Origin: JAVKMO01 sp031539345
GTDB lineage: Bacteria > Bacteroidota > Bacteroidia > Chitinophagales > Chitinophagaceae
Direction: 5' to 3'
Assembly: GCA_031539345.1 (NCBI GenBank)
Contig: JAVKMO010000014.1
Location: 1-64,000, forward strand
Length of the DNA: 64,000 nucleotides
In this document: in pieces, positions 7,203-15,365 of the stretch
Numbering within the stretch: the stretch's first letter is position 1
How the letters are laid out: every line of letters starts with the position of its first letter
The notes under the pieces: generated by a model
Database searches by the model: none
The model's input: the letters and a program-made list of their open reading frames with translations, nothing else
What the model was told of the DNA's origin: nothing
Position numbers and translations under genes: made by a program

Positions 7203-9158
7203 TCAGTCAGTTGCTACTGCTTTTAGATTGTTTTCTGCTGCTTGCTTTTCTGTACTTTCTCGCACCTTTTTTTTCTGCAATAAATATTGCGGAATAAGGT
7301 TTGCGTTTGCAATTTTTTCTGCTTGTAATTGGCGTTCTGGGCGTAATTCTTTTTTGAGATATTGTTCTATCAAAAGAGATGCCATTGGTGCGGCCCAAGT
7401 TGCTCCAAATCCGCCAGAATTTTCTATCGCAACAGCAATGGCTATTGTTGGGGTATCTTTTGGTGCAAACGCAATAAATAAAGAGTGATTGGGCAATTTA
7501 ACGACTGCTCCATTCACCAATTGTTTATTTTCTACTGTACCTGTTTTGGCACAAATTTTTACACCAGGAATAGCCGCAGAACGTGCTGTTCCAAACAACA
7601 CAACGTCTTCCATCGCATCGGTAATATCTTGATAAACGCTTGCTGGAATATTCGTTACAACGTGTTTCTTTTTATATTTTGATAATATCATCTCTTCGTC
7701 TTCGTTACTATTATCTATGCTATTGACAAAATGTGGCGTATAGTAATATCCTTTATTGGCAATGATGGTTGTTAAGTTGAGCAATTGCAATGGGGTGAGG
7801 GATAACTCTCCTTGTCCAATTCCTAAAGAAGAAATATTGCAAGAGTTCCAACGAGAAATAAAAAATTTATTATATCGAATCGAGTCTGGCACATATCCAC
7901 TCACTTCATAAGGCAAATCAACTTGCAGTTTTCTGCCTAACCCAAAATCATTCAAATATTTTTTCCATGCGGCTAATCCTTGTGCAGGGTCATTATATTT
8001 TTTATTATCTACAATCATTCTAAACAAATGAAAGAAATAAGAATTACAAGAGTTAGAAATGGCTAATCGCAAATTCGCCGCATGCCCAGTACTGCTATGA
8101 GTGCAAGAAAAGGGCTTTCCACAATAGGTATAAGCACCATAACAATTAAAGCCTGAGTTTTGCGTAATCACGCCTTCTTGCAAACCAATAATTGCTTCTA
8201 TAGGTTTAAAAGTAGAGCCAGGCGAATAGGTGCCTTTAATACAACGATTTAATAAAGGTGATGTTTCATCTTTAAAAAGTGTGCTAAAATTGACGTTTCT
8301 ATTTTGACCAGTTAATAAATTTGGGTCATAAACTGGTCCTGACGCCATGGCAATAATGCTACCTGTTTGAGGGTCGCAAGCAACAATGCTGCCAATTTTA
8401 TTTTGTAATAATTGTTCTGCCAAAGCTTGTATGGGCAGTGATATTGAGGTTCGTAAATTTTTTCCGGGCAAGGCTGGCAGATCTTTGCTTCCGCCTTCAT
8501 ACGCACCAATTTGTCTGTTTTTATTGTCTCTAATCACATAACTAATACCCTTTACGCCCTTTAATGTTTTTTCATAAAAATTCTCTAATCCCGACAATCC
8601 AATATAATCTCCTAAAGCATAGGTGTTGTGTTTTTTCAAAATGCCCGAGTCAACCTCACCCACATAACCCAATACACTCGAACCCACCCTTGATGGATAA
8701 TAACGCATCGTTCTTTCTTCTAACTCTACGCCATTAAATTGGTGCATATTTTCTTGCAATTTGCCTAAAATTTTTTCAGAAAAAACGGTTTGAAAAATCA
8801 CAGGGCGATAAATTCCGTTTTTGTAAATCAATGCGTTGAGCTTTTTTTTAAACGACTCAATGTCGATTTCTAAAATAGAACAGAAATAAGACGTGTCCAT
8901 ATTTTTAAACAGTTTCGGTGTAATCACTAAATAATACGTACTCATATTATTTAAAAGTGGTTTGTCTTCTCTATCAAAAATAATGCCCCTATCAGGGTAT
9001 ATAATTTTTTTATACACGGCGTTTTCAAAAGCAATGATTTTGTATTTCGATGTAATCACTTGCAAATAAAAAAAACGCAAAAAGACAATAGAGATTGAAG
9101 CAATGACAAAAAGTTGCAAAATATAACTACGCTGTGCTCCTTGTTGTGGGCTAAACAT
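7203..9158 (-). CDS. mrdA: Penicillin-binding protein 2 (MrdA), elongation transpeptidase
   Basis: This D,D-transpeptidase cross-links peptidoglycan during side-wall elongation. It is anchored by one N-terminal membrane segment (YILQLFVIASISIVFLRFFYL). The PBP dimerisation domain follows (the segment YPDRGIIFDRE is typical). The transpeptidase domain has the serine motif STFK (in SPGSTFKP), the SxN motif SCN (in AISNSCNSYF) and KTG (in CAKTGTVEN). I place the start at the ATG at 9158, two codons inside a longer frame that opens with TTG. The protein is about 651 aa. In many Bacteroidota mrdA sits in mreBCD-mrdA-rodA. Here there is no mreD upstream and no rodA downstream. The defence island lies where rodA would be expected. 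Confidence 0.95.
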   Translation of the reverse strand: MFSPQQGAQRSYILQLFVIASISIVFLRFFYLQVITSKYKIIAFENAVYKKIIYPDRGIIFDREDKPLLNNMSTYYLVITPKLFKNMDTSYFCSILEIDIESFKKKLNALIYKNGIYRPVIFQTVFSEKILGKLQENMHQFNGVELEERTMRYYPSRVGSSVLGYVGEVDSGILKKHNTYALGDYIGLSGLENFYEKTLKGVKGISYVIRDNKNRQIGAYEGGSKDLPALPGKNLRTSISLPIQALAEQLLQNKIGSIVACDPQTGSIIAMASGPVYDPNLLTGQNRNVNFSTLFKDETSPLLNRCIKGTYSPGSTFKPIEAIIGLQEGVITQNSGFNCYGAYTYCGKPFSCTHSSTGHAANLRLAISNSCNSYFFHLFRMIVDNKKYNDPAQGLAAWKKYLNDFGLGRKLQVDLPYEVSGYVPDSIRYNKFFISRWNSCNISSLGIGQGELSLTPLQLLNLTTIIANKGYYYTPHFVNSIDNSNEDEEMILSKYKKKHVVTNIPASVYQDITDAMEDVVLFGTARSAAIPGVKICAKTGTVENKQLVNGAVVKLPNHSLFIAFAPKDTPTIAIAVAIENSGGFGATWAAPMASLLIEQYLKKELRPERQLQAEKIANANLIPQYLLQKKKVRESTEKQAAENNLKAVATD

Positions 9159-9316
9159 GGACAAAATAAAATATGGTACAAGTGCAAAAAAATCAAAACA
9201 AAATGAATGGCATAAAATATTTTTATCGAACGAATTTCACATTCTAAAATAACAAAACAATAACAATATTAATAAAAATAAAATGTTTTACTTTTTTTTA
9301 AAAAGTTTTATTTTTT

Positions 9317-9349
9317 ATTATCATTGCGTGATAATATTTTATATTATCA
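9317..9349. promoter_or_regulatory. Palindromic motifs upstream of amtB
   Basis: TGATAATAT (9329-9337) and ATATTATCA (9341-9349) form a perfect 9-bp inverted repeat with a 3-nt spacer. ATTATCA (9317-9323) forms a second dyad with TGATAAT (9329-9335). Three half-sites thus sit 27-59 bp before the amtB start, where an operator would be expected for a nitrogen-regulated gene. The sequence is very AT-rich, so the pattern could be partly chance. The regulator is unknown. Confidence 0.4.
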
Positions 9350-9375
9350 AAATAAACAAATAATATAGTGTAAAT

Positions 9376-10698
9376 ATGAAAAAAACAATCACGTGGATAC
9401 CTTTTGGCATTTTAGTCCTTTTTTGTGCATTTGCCTTATTGCCTTCTTTGCAGCCAACACAAAGTGTGCAAATGGACGGCCTGAACTTGGCAGACACCGC
9501 ATGGATGCTAACCGCAACGGGGTTAGTATTGATTATGACGCCGGGGTTAGCGTTTTTTTATGGCGGCATGGTACAAAAGAAAAATGTTATTTCTACAATG
9601 TTCCAGAGTTTTGTTTGTATGGCAATTATTTCTATTGTATGGATAATTATTGGTTTTAGTTTGGCTTTTGGCGATTCTTTTTATGGCATTATTGGCAATC
9701 CGACAACATTTTTTATGCTCAAAAACATCAATAGTGAAAAACCTTGGTCTTTAGCTCCCACCATTCCCTTATTGCTGTTTGCGTTTTATCAACTCAAGTT
9801 TGCGATTATCACGCCGGCGTTAATTACAGGTGCTTTAGCAGAACGGGTAAAATTTACGTCTTATGTTTTGTTTATTGTGTTGTTTAGTCTGTTTATTTAT
9901 TCGCCTTTGGCTCACGCTACTTGGCACCCTAAAGGGCTTTTATTTCAACTTGGCGTATTAGATTTTGCTGGCGGAACAGTTGTTCACATGAGTGCGGGTT
10001 GGGCGGCTTTGGCCGGGGCGTTATTTTTAAAACGTCGTCATGAACAACCTGTTCATCATGCACCGGCAAGAATTACTTACGTCATATTGGGGACAGGGTT
10101 ACTTTGGTTTGGCTGGATTGGTTTTAATGCGGGTTCTGCATTTGGTGCAAATGGACTTGCGGTTACTGCACTTGCAACAACGACAACGGCTTCTGCGGCG
10201 TCAGCTTTAACATGGATTTTATTTGATGCCACAAGGGGCAAACACCCAACGGCAATGGGTGCTTGTATTGGTGCTGTGGTGGGCTTGGTTGCCATTACAC
10301 CTGGTGCTGGATTTGTGAGCGTTTCTCATTCTCTTGTCATTGGTTTTGTGAGCAGTATTGTTTCTAATCTGATGATTCATTGGCGTGCAAGAGTCAATAT
10401 TGACGATACACTTGATGTGTTTCCATCGCATGGGGTGGGCGGTATGGTGGGCATGTTGCTGACGGGCGTTTTTGCCAATCAAGCGGTTAATGCAACAAAT
10501 ACAACAGGGAATGGACTGATTTTTGGAGAAACTAAATTGTTTACCATTCATGTATTGGTGATGCTTGGTGTGTCTGCGTTTTCTTTTTTTGGAACGTGGT
10601 TATTGTTATGGGTTACGAATAAAATTAGTCCGCTACGTGTAAGTGCAATGGAGGAAAAAGAAGGCTTGGACAGAAGTCAGCATGGTGAGTTTTTGTAA
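9376..10698 (+). CDS. amtB: Ammonium transporter (AmtB family)
   Basis: This inner-membrane channel conducts ammonium/ammonia. The 440-aa protein has an N-terminal hydrophobic segment that could be a signal peptide, then about 11 transmembrane helices. Family signatures include MTPGLAFFYGGMV (helix 1-2), the DFAGGTVVHMSAGWAAL segment with the first pore histidine, and FPSHGVGGMVG with the second. The ATG at 9376 fits. It is divergent from mrdA, with 217 bp between the two starts. No glnK (PII) gene is adjacent. An outer-membrane barrel gene follows 132 bp downstream, which suggests a shared role in nutrient uptake. Confidence 0.96.
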   Translation: MKKTITWIPFGILVLFCAFALLPSLQPTQSVQMDGLNLADTAWMLTATGLVLIMTPGLAFFYGGMVQKKNVISTMFQSFVCMAIISIVWIIIGFSLAFGDSFYGIIGNPTTFFMLKNINSEKPWSLAPTIPLLLFAFYQLKFAIITPALITGALAERVKFTSYVLFIVLFSLFIYSPLAHATWHPKGLLFQLGVLDFAGGTVVHMSAGWAALAGALFLKRRHEQPVHHAPARITYVILGTGLLWFGWIGFNAGSAFGANGLAVTALATTTTASAASALTWILFDATRGKHPTAMGACIGAVVGLVAITPGAGFVSVSHSLVIGFVSSIVSNLMIHWRARVNIDDTLDVFPSHGVGGMVGMLLTGVFANQAVNATNTTGNGLIFGETKLFTIHVLVMLGVSAFSFFGTWLLLWVTNKISPLRVSAMEEKEGLDRSQHGEFL

Positions 10699-10744
10699 GT
10701 GTTTAAAGGGGCGACAAGAAAGCAAAGCTCAATAGAAAGGCGGA

Positions 10745-10779
10745 CGATGAACGGAGCGCCGCAACGATGTTCAATCAGG
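10745..10779 (-). repeat. 35-bp interspersed repeat, copy 1
   Basis: The reverse complement of this stretch matches 15170-15204 at 30 of 35 positions. The shared blocks are CCTGATTGA, GTTGCG and CGCTCCGTT. Both copies are intergenic and lie 46-58 bp downstream of a stop codon (amtB here, trpB at the other copy). The GC content is much higher than in the surroundings. The pattern is consistent with a REP-like dispersed element. Confidence 0.6.
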
Positions 10780-10830
10780 GGTTTTGCGGTGATAACAAAA
10801 ATCATTTTGTTGTAAATTAAATTTTGATGT

Positions 10831-11895
10831 ATGCTATTGAGAGTGTTTTTTTGTAGTTGTTTGTGTTTTGTAGAAACGGTTTTTTGTCAAGATAGCGTGG
10901 GCAAAAAATTGAAGTTGAGTGGTTATGTAGAGTTGTTTTATCAATACAATTTGAATACGCCGAGCAACCATCAAAGTGCGGCTTTTATTTATGATTATGT
11001 GCGGCATAATGAGTTGAACCCTCACTTGCTTTTGGTGCGTGCAGATTATGACAACGAGCGTGTACGTGGGCGTTTTGGGATTGGGTCGGGGACGTATATG
11101 GATGTGAATTATGCGAATGAACCTGCGGCGTTTAAAAATTTGTATGAGGCGAATTTTGGCATGCAGCTTTTTAAAAATAAAAATGTGTGGTTTGATGTGG
11201 GCATTTTGCCTTCGCATATTGGGGCAGAGTCGGGCATGGGAAAATCAAATTACAATGTAATGCGGAGTTTGATGGCAGATAATACGCCGTTTTACGAAAC
11301 AGGTTTGCGTTTATATTGTGGCACAAAAAAATGGGCGTGGAGTGCTTTATATTTAACGGGGTGGCAAAGAATTAAACGTATCGATGGCAATTCTACGCCT
11401 GCATTTGGTACGCAAATTGTGTTTACGCCAAATGAAAAATGGTCTTTGAATAGTAGCACTTTTGTGGGATCAGAATTTGCAGACGCTGTTGCACGTTGGC
11501 GTTATTTTCATGATTTTTATGTTACGGCGAACCTTTCAAAAAGTTGGTCGGTGATTTGTGCTTTTGATGTGGGTTGTCAAGAACAAGCTGGCGACAAGAG
11601 CAATTATGATGTTTGGTCGAGTGCGTCTTTGATGGTAAAAAAGAAGGTGAATGAACAATTGACATTGGCTTGTCGTGGCGAATATTATGATGATAAAAAG
11701 AATGTAATTATTACGACTATACAACCTGTAAGGCTGACTGCGTATTCATTCAATGCAGATTATAGCCCAGAGAAAAGTATTTTACTCCGCCTTGAAGGTC
11801 GTTGGATTCATGCCGAAAAAGCAATTTTTGCTAAAGGTGATGAATGGCGAAACAATAACGTTTTGGTTACGGCCGCCTTCATTTTGGCTTTGTGA
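10831..11895 (+). CDS. Outer-membrane beta-barrel porin-like protein
   Basis: This 354-aa protein has a short signal sequence (MLLRVFFCSCLCFVETVFCQ, probably cleaved after the FCQ region). It then has alternating hydrophobic/aromatic strands typical of an outer-membrane barrel, such as LKLSGYVELFYQYN, VRGRFGIGSGTYM and WSALYLTGW. The layout resembles the putative OmpL-like porins of Bacteroidota (beta-barrel porin-2 type). It ends in a hydrophobic strand (VLVTAAFILAL). It follows amtB on the same strand and may supply outer-membrane passage for small nitrogen compounds. That link is inference from position. Confidence 0.8.
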   Translation: MLLRVFFCSCLCFVETVFCQDSVGKKLKLSGYVELFYQYNLNTPSNHQSAAFIYDYVRHNELNPHLLLVRADYDNERVRGRFGIGSGTYMDVNYANEPAAFKNLYEANFGMQLFKNKNVWFDVGILPSHIGAESGMGKSNYNVMRSLMADNTPFYETGLRLYCGTKKWAWSALYLTGWQRIKRIDGNSTPAFGTQIVFTPNEKWSLNSSTFVGSEFADAVARWRYFHDFYVTANLSKSWSVICAFDVGCQEQAGDKSNYDVWSSASLMVKKKVNEQLTLACRGEYYDDKKNVIITTIQPVRLTAYSFNADYSPEKSILLRLEGRWIHAEKAIFAKGDEWRNNNVLVTAAFILAL

Positions 11896-12033
11896 TAAGT
11901 TGGTGAATAAGAGATAAACTCATTCTCTCTTTTTATACAATTTATTTCTTGCTTTCTTGTACGAGCATTTCTTCTTGCGTTGTAATTGTAGTTATTATGT
12001 TTATGGCGATTTTGCAACTCATTCGCAACAGTT

Positions 12034-12627
12034 ATGATAGAAGACATTATTCAATTCGACTACGTTTTATTCATTGGCATCAATCAAATTTTTCATTGTG
12101 CCTTTTTAGACCATGTGCTCCCTTTTTTGCGTATTCCTATTGTTTGGGTACCGCTGTATTTATTTCTAATTTTATTTGCCGCAAAGCAATTTTCGGGTGA
12201 ACATTTTTTATACTGGGTTCTTGCTTTTGTTGTTGTTATTAGTTTGTGTGATGCGATAAGCAGCCATGTCATCAAAAGCCTCATTTATCGAATGCGTCCA
12301 TGCTACAATCCGCTTTGGTGGGGAAAAGTAAGGCATTTAACAACGTATTGTTCTGGCACATCAAGTTTCACATCGTCTCATGCGTGCAATCATTTTGGTA
12401 TGGCAATTTTTTTTTATGTCTCGCTACGTGATTATTTTAAACGATACGCCGTGGCATTTTTTGTATGGGCTTTTTTTGTCAGCTATGCACAAGTGTATGT
12501 TGGTGTACACTATCCTTTAGATATTTTTTGTGGTGCTATTATAGGCACTACATTAGGCTTTTTTGTGTCCCAATTTTATACGCAACTTACTCTTCAAGCC
12601 AACAAAAACAATGCTGAAAGAAATTAG
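12034..12627 (+). CDS. PAP2-family membrane phosphatase
   Basis: This integral membrane phosphatase of the type-2 phosphatidic acid phosphatase family has 197 aa and several hydrophobic helices. The three motifs are visible: KSLIYRMRP (KxxxxxxRP), TSSHACNHFG (the PSGH motif, as SSHA with its histidine) and SYAQVYVGVHYPLD (the SRxxxxxHxxxD motif). In the last, the usual arginine is replaced by glutamine, while the histidine and aspartate are kept. The natural substrate is unknown. Undecaprenyl diphosphate and phosphatidate are the usual candidates. The ATG at 12034 is the only good start. It precedes hisIE on the same strand. Confidence 0.85.
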   Translation: MIEDIIQFDYVLFIGINQIFHCAFLDHVLPFLRIPIVWVPLYLFLILFAAKQFSGEHFLYWVLAFVVVISLCDAISSHVIKSLIYRMRPCYNPLWWGKVRHLTTYCSGTSSFTSSHACNHFGMAIFFYVSLRDYFKRYAVAFFVWAFFVSYAQVYVGVHYPLDIFCGAIIGTTLGFFVSQFYTQLTLQANKNNAERN

Positions 12628-12671
12628 TATTGACACATTTCTTCGCTCTACACACGCAACTATTTTCGATT

Positions 12672-13289
12672 ATGAATCACTCACTTGACTTTGAAAAACA
12701 GAACGGTTTATTGCCTGTTATTGTACAACACGCCCACAATCAAGTTGTTTTAATGCTTGGCTTTATGAACGAAGCGGCATACACAAAAACAATGGCTGAA
12801 AAAAAGGTTACTTTTTTTAGTCGAACGAAAAATCGCTTATGGACAAAAGGTGAAACGAGTGGCAATTTTTTGCACGTTATAGACATTAAAATAGATTGTG
12901 ATGCAGACACTTTGCTGATTCACGCTTTGCCTGAAGGCAATGTTTGTCATACAGGGCAAGAGACTTGTTTTGGCAACACGGAAAGCAAAAATTCTTTTTC
13001 TTTTTTACATCAGCTGCAACACATTATTGCACAGCGACAACAAGCCTCTTCTGAAGTGTCTTACATTTCTTCTTTGTTTCAAAAAGGCATCAATAAAATT
13101 GCTCAAAAAGTTGGCGAAGAAGCCGTTGAGGTTGTGATTGAAGCCAAAGATAATGACGACGAAAAATTTTTAAACGAAGCCGCAGATTTGCTATTTCACT
13201 ACCTCATTTTATTAAAAGCAAAAGGAACATCTTTAGAAAACGTTATCGACATTTTAGAAAATCGCCACAAAAAAGCAAGTAAAACATAG
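12672..13289 (+). CDS. hisIE: Bifunctional phosphoribosyl-AMP cyclohydrolase / phosphoribosyl-ATP pyrophosphatase (HisIE)
   Basis: This cytoplasmic enzyme performs steps 2 and 3 of histidine synthesis. The N-terminal HisI domain has the FSRTKNRLWTKGETSGN motif and metal ligands in CDADT and in CHTG...CF (about residues 75-100). The C-terminal HisE domain has the pyrophosphohydrolase signature KVGEEAVEVVIEA with its acidic helix, then NEAADLLFHYLI. I choose the ATG at 12672 (205 aa). A longer frame opens with TTG at 12630 but adds residues not found in the family. It is separated from hisG/hisD, which lie at the other end of the window, and sits directly before trpF (2-bp gap). Confidence 0.95.
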   Translation: MNHSLDFEKQNGLLPVIVQHAHNQVVLMLGFMNEAAYTKTMAEKKVTFFSRTKNRLWTKGETSGNFLHVIDIKIDCDADTLLIHALPEGNVCHTGQETCFGNTESKNSFSFLHQLQHIIAQRQQASSEVSYISSLFQKGINKIAQKVGEEAVEVVIEAKDNDDEKFLNEAADLLFHYLILLKAKGTSLENVIDILENRHKKASKT

Positions 13290-13291
13290 TT

Positions 13292-13936
13292 ATGGTGTAT
13301 CCCTTGCATCTTAAAGTTTGTGGCATGACTACTTTGCATCAAGCACAGGCTTTACAAAGTATTGGTGTTGATTTTGTTGGGTTTATTTTTTATCCTCCAT
13401 CAAAACGTTTTGTGTCTGATTTAAGCATGGTTCAATCGTTTTCTTTTTCCCGCAAAGTGGGCGTTTTTGTCAATGAACAAACCGATAAAATGATTCGCAT
13501 TGCAAAAGAAACGCAGATTCAATACCTTCAATTACACGGAACAGAAAGTGTACAAACTTGTCAATATTTACAACACCAAGGTTTTAAAATCATCAAAGCT
13601 TTTGGCATCGACGCAGACACACCTGTGCAAGCATTACTCGATGAATATGGTGCTGTAGTTGATTATTTTTTATTCGACACAAAAACAAATCAGCACGGCG
13701 GAAGTGGCAAACAATTTATGTGGACATTATTAAATGATTTACAATTCTCAAAACCTTTTTTCCTTAGTGGCGGCATTGGCATTGACGATATACAGAAAAT
13801 TGTCGCCTTTCAACAACACAAACATTTACCTTTATTTGGGTTAGACATTAACAGTAAATTTGAAACACAAGCAGGCATTAAAAACATTCCATTGATACAA
13901 TCTTTTCAACATCACTTCATTCCTTCTCTACCATGA
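13292..13936 (+). CDS. trpF: Phosphoribosylanthranilate isomerase (TrpF)
   Basis: This enzyme performs the third committed step of tryptophan synthesis, an Amadori rearrangement in a TIM barrel. The N-terminal LKVCGMT carries the catalytic cysteine. The catalytic aspartate lies in FLFDTKT and the phosphate-binding GG in FFLSGGIG. The length of 214 aa is typical. The stop overlaps the trpB start by 4 bp (ATGA), so the two are translationally coupled. Confidence 0.96.
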   Translation: MVYPLHLKVCGMTTLHQAQALQSIGVDFVGFIFYPPSKRFVSDLSMVQSFSFSRKVGVFVNEQTDKMIRIAKETQIQYLQLHGTESVQTCQYLQHQGFKIIKAFGIDADTPVQALLDEYGAVVDYFLFDTKTNQHGGSGKQFMWTLLNDLQFSKPFFLSGGIGIDDIQKIVAFQQHKHLPLFGLDINSKFETQAGIKNIPLIQSFQHHFIPSLP

Positions 13937-15111
13937 CAAACATTAATAACAAAGGCTTTTATGGCAATTTTGGCGGTGCATTTATTCCAGAAATGCTGTT
14001 TCCTAATATTGATTTTTTACAAAAAAATTATCTCAACATCATCGAAGGCAAAAAATTCCAAAAACGCTTTCAAGAGCTTTTACAACACTATGTTGGTCGG
14101 CCTACGCCACTCTATTTTGCAACGCATTTATCCGCCAAATACAACACACAAATTTTTTTCAAAAGAGAAGATTTAACCCATACAGGTTCGCACAAAATCA
14201 ACAATACAATTGGACAAATTTTAATTGCACAAGCCTTAGGCAAAAAAAGAATTATTGCCGAAACAGGTGCAGGACAACACGGCGTAGCAACCGCAACGGT
14301 ATGTGCGTTAATGAACATTGAATGTGTCGTTTATATGGGCGAAGTCGATATCGAACGCCAAGCTGCCAACGTCTATAGAATGAAAATGTTAGGTGCAAAA
14401 GTAATTCCGGCAACAAGCGGAACAAAAACCCTCAAAGATGCCACCAACGAAGCCTTACGAGACTGGATCAACAACCCTACAAACACACATTATATCATTG
14501 GTTCCGTTGTTGGTCCACACCCCTACCCCGACATGGTGGCTCGCTTTCAAAGCGTCATCAGCCAAGAAATTAAAACACAACTCAAAGCACAAACAGGCAA
14601 ATCAAAACCCGATTATATCATCGCCTGCGTAGGCGGCGGAAGTAATGCCGCAGGCAGCTTTTATCATTTTTTAAATGACACAAAAGTACAACTCATTGGC
14701 GCAGAAGCGGCGGGACTTGGCGTACACACAGAACACACTGCCGCCACTTTAGCCAAAGGCAGCACAGGCATTATTCACGGCAGTCAAACCATCATGATGC
14801 AAAACAAAGACGGTCAAATTGTCGAACCACACTCTATTAGCGCCGGCTTAGATTATCCAGGCATTGGGCCACTCCACGCGCATTTACACCAAACTAAAAG
14901 AGCCAAATATATTCCCATTACAGACGACGAAGCCCTCAATGCCGCCCTCCTTTGCAGTCGTTCAGAAGGCATTATTCCTGCATTAGAAAGTGCTCACGCC
15001 ATTGCCATTTTTGAAAAAAAACACTTCAAACAAAACGACACCATCGTCCTTTGTTTAAGCGGCAGAGGAGACAAAGATTTGCCCACTTACATGAAACATT
15101 TTAACATCTAA
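13933..15111 (+). CDS. trpB: Tryptophan synthase beta subunit (TrpB)
   Basis: This PLP enzyme joins indole and serine to form tryptophan and pairs with TrpA. The PLP lysine lies in TGSHKINN, the phosphate-binding loop is GGGSNAAGSF, and the family motif LKREDLTHTG appears here as FKREDLTHTG. The length of 392 aa is normal. In the usual gene order trpA would follow directly, but here a 2.4-kb restriction-modification pair separates them. Confidence 0.97.
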   Translation: MTNINNKGFYGNFGGAFIPEMLFPNIDFLQKNYLNIIEGKKFQKRFQELLQHYVGRPTPLYFATHLSAKYNTQIFFKREDLTHTGSHKINNTIGQILIAQALGKKRIIAETGAGQHGVATATVCALMNIECVVYMGEVDIERQAANVYRMKMLGAKVIPATSGTKTLKDATNEALRDWINNPTNTHYIIGSVVGPHPYPDMVARFQSVISQEIKTQLKAQTGKSKPDYIIACVGGGSNAAGSFYHFLNDTKVQLIGAEAAGLGVHTEHTAATLAKGSTGIIHGSQTIMMQNKDGQIVEPHSISAGLDYPGIGPLHAHLHQTKRAKYIPITDDEALNAALLCSRSEGIIPALESAHAIAIFEKKHFKQNDTIVLCLSGRGDKDLPTYMKHFNI

Positions 15112-15365
15112 AAAAAAAAATAACCCTACTCTTTATACCTTATTATTTTTTATGAGTCAAACCCAAAGCCCTGATTGATCTTGGTTGCGACGCTCCGTTT
15201 ATCGCTTAGTACGCTGTTCATCACGGTATAATATCATCCATGAAAATACTTTCAAAAAATAAAAATCCACAAACTTTGACTCAGAATAGATATAAACATG
15301 CACGTCAAACAGCATTTACAATATATTTACATACTGTATTATTATAGAAGAAAAAATAAATCAAG
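15112..15365. other. Junction region between trpB and the type II methyltransferase gene
   Basis: This is 254 bp without a gene. It contains copy 2 of the 35-bp repeat (15170-15204) and an enclosing 9-bp inverted repeat, TGAGTCAAA (15153-15161) and TTTGACTCA (15275-15283). The latter is not seen around the other 35-bp copy. The region probably also carries the promoter of the methyltransferase gene, but I cannot assign one. Confidence 0.5.
15170..15204 (+). repeat. 35-bp interspersed repeat, copy 2
   Basis: This matches the reverse complement of 10745-10779 at 30 of 35 positions. It lies 58 bp after the trpB stop, at the left border of the inserted restriction-modification pair. Confidence 0.6.

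Noticed and set aside
10219..10551. A 110-codon minus-strand ORF inside amtB
   Set aside because: It is an antisense shadow of the transporter gene, with composition set by the opposite strand.
10834..11217. A 127-codon minus-strand ORF inside the porin gene
   Set aside because: It is an antisense shadow. The plus-strand gene has a signal peptide and barrel strands.
15153..15283. A 131-bp MITE-like element bounded by TGAGTCAAA and TTTGACTCA
   Set aside because: The 9-bp ends are real, but the other copy of the enclosed 35-bp repeat lacks them and no target duplication is evident.
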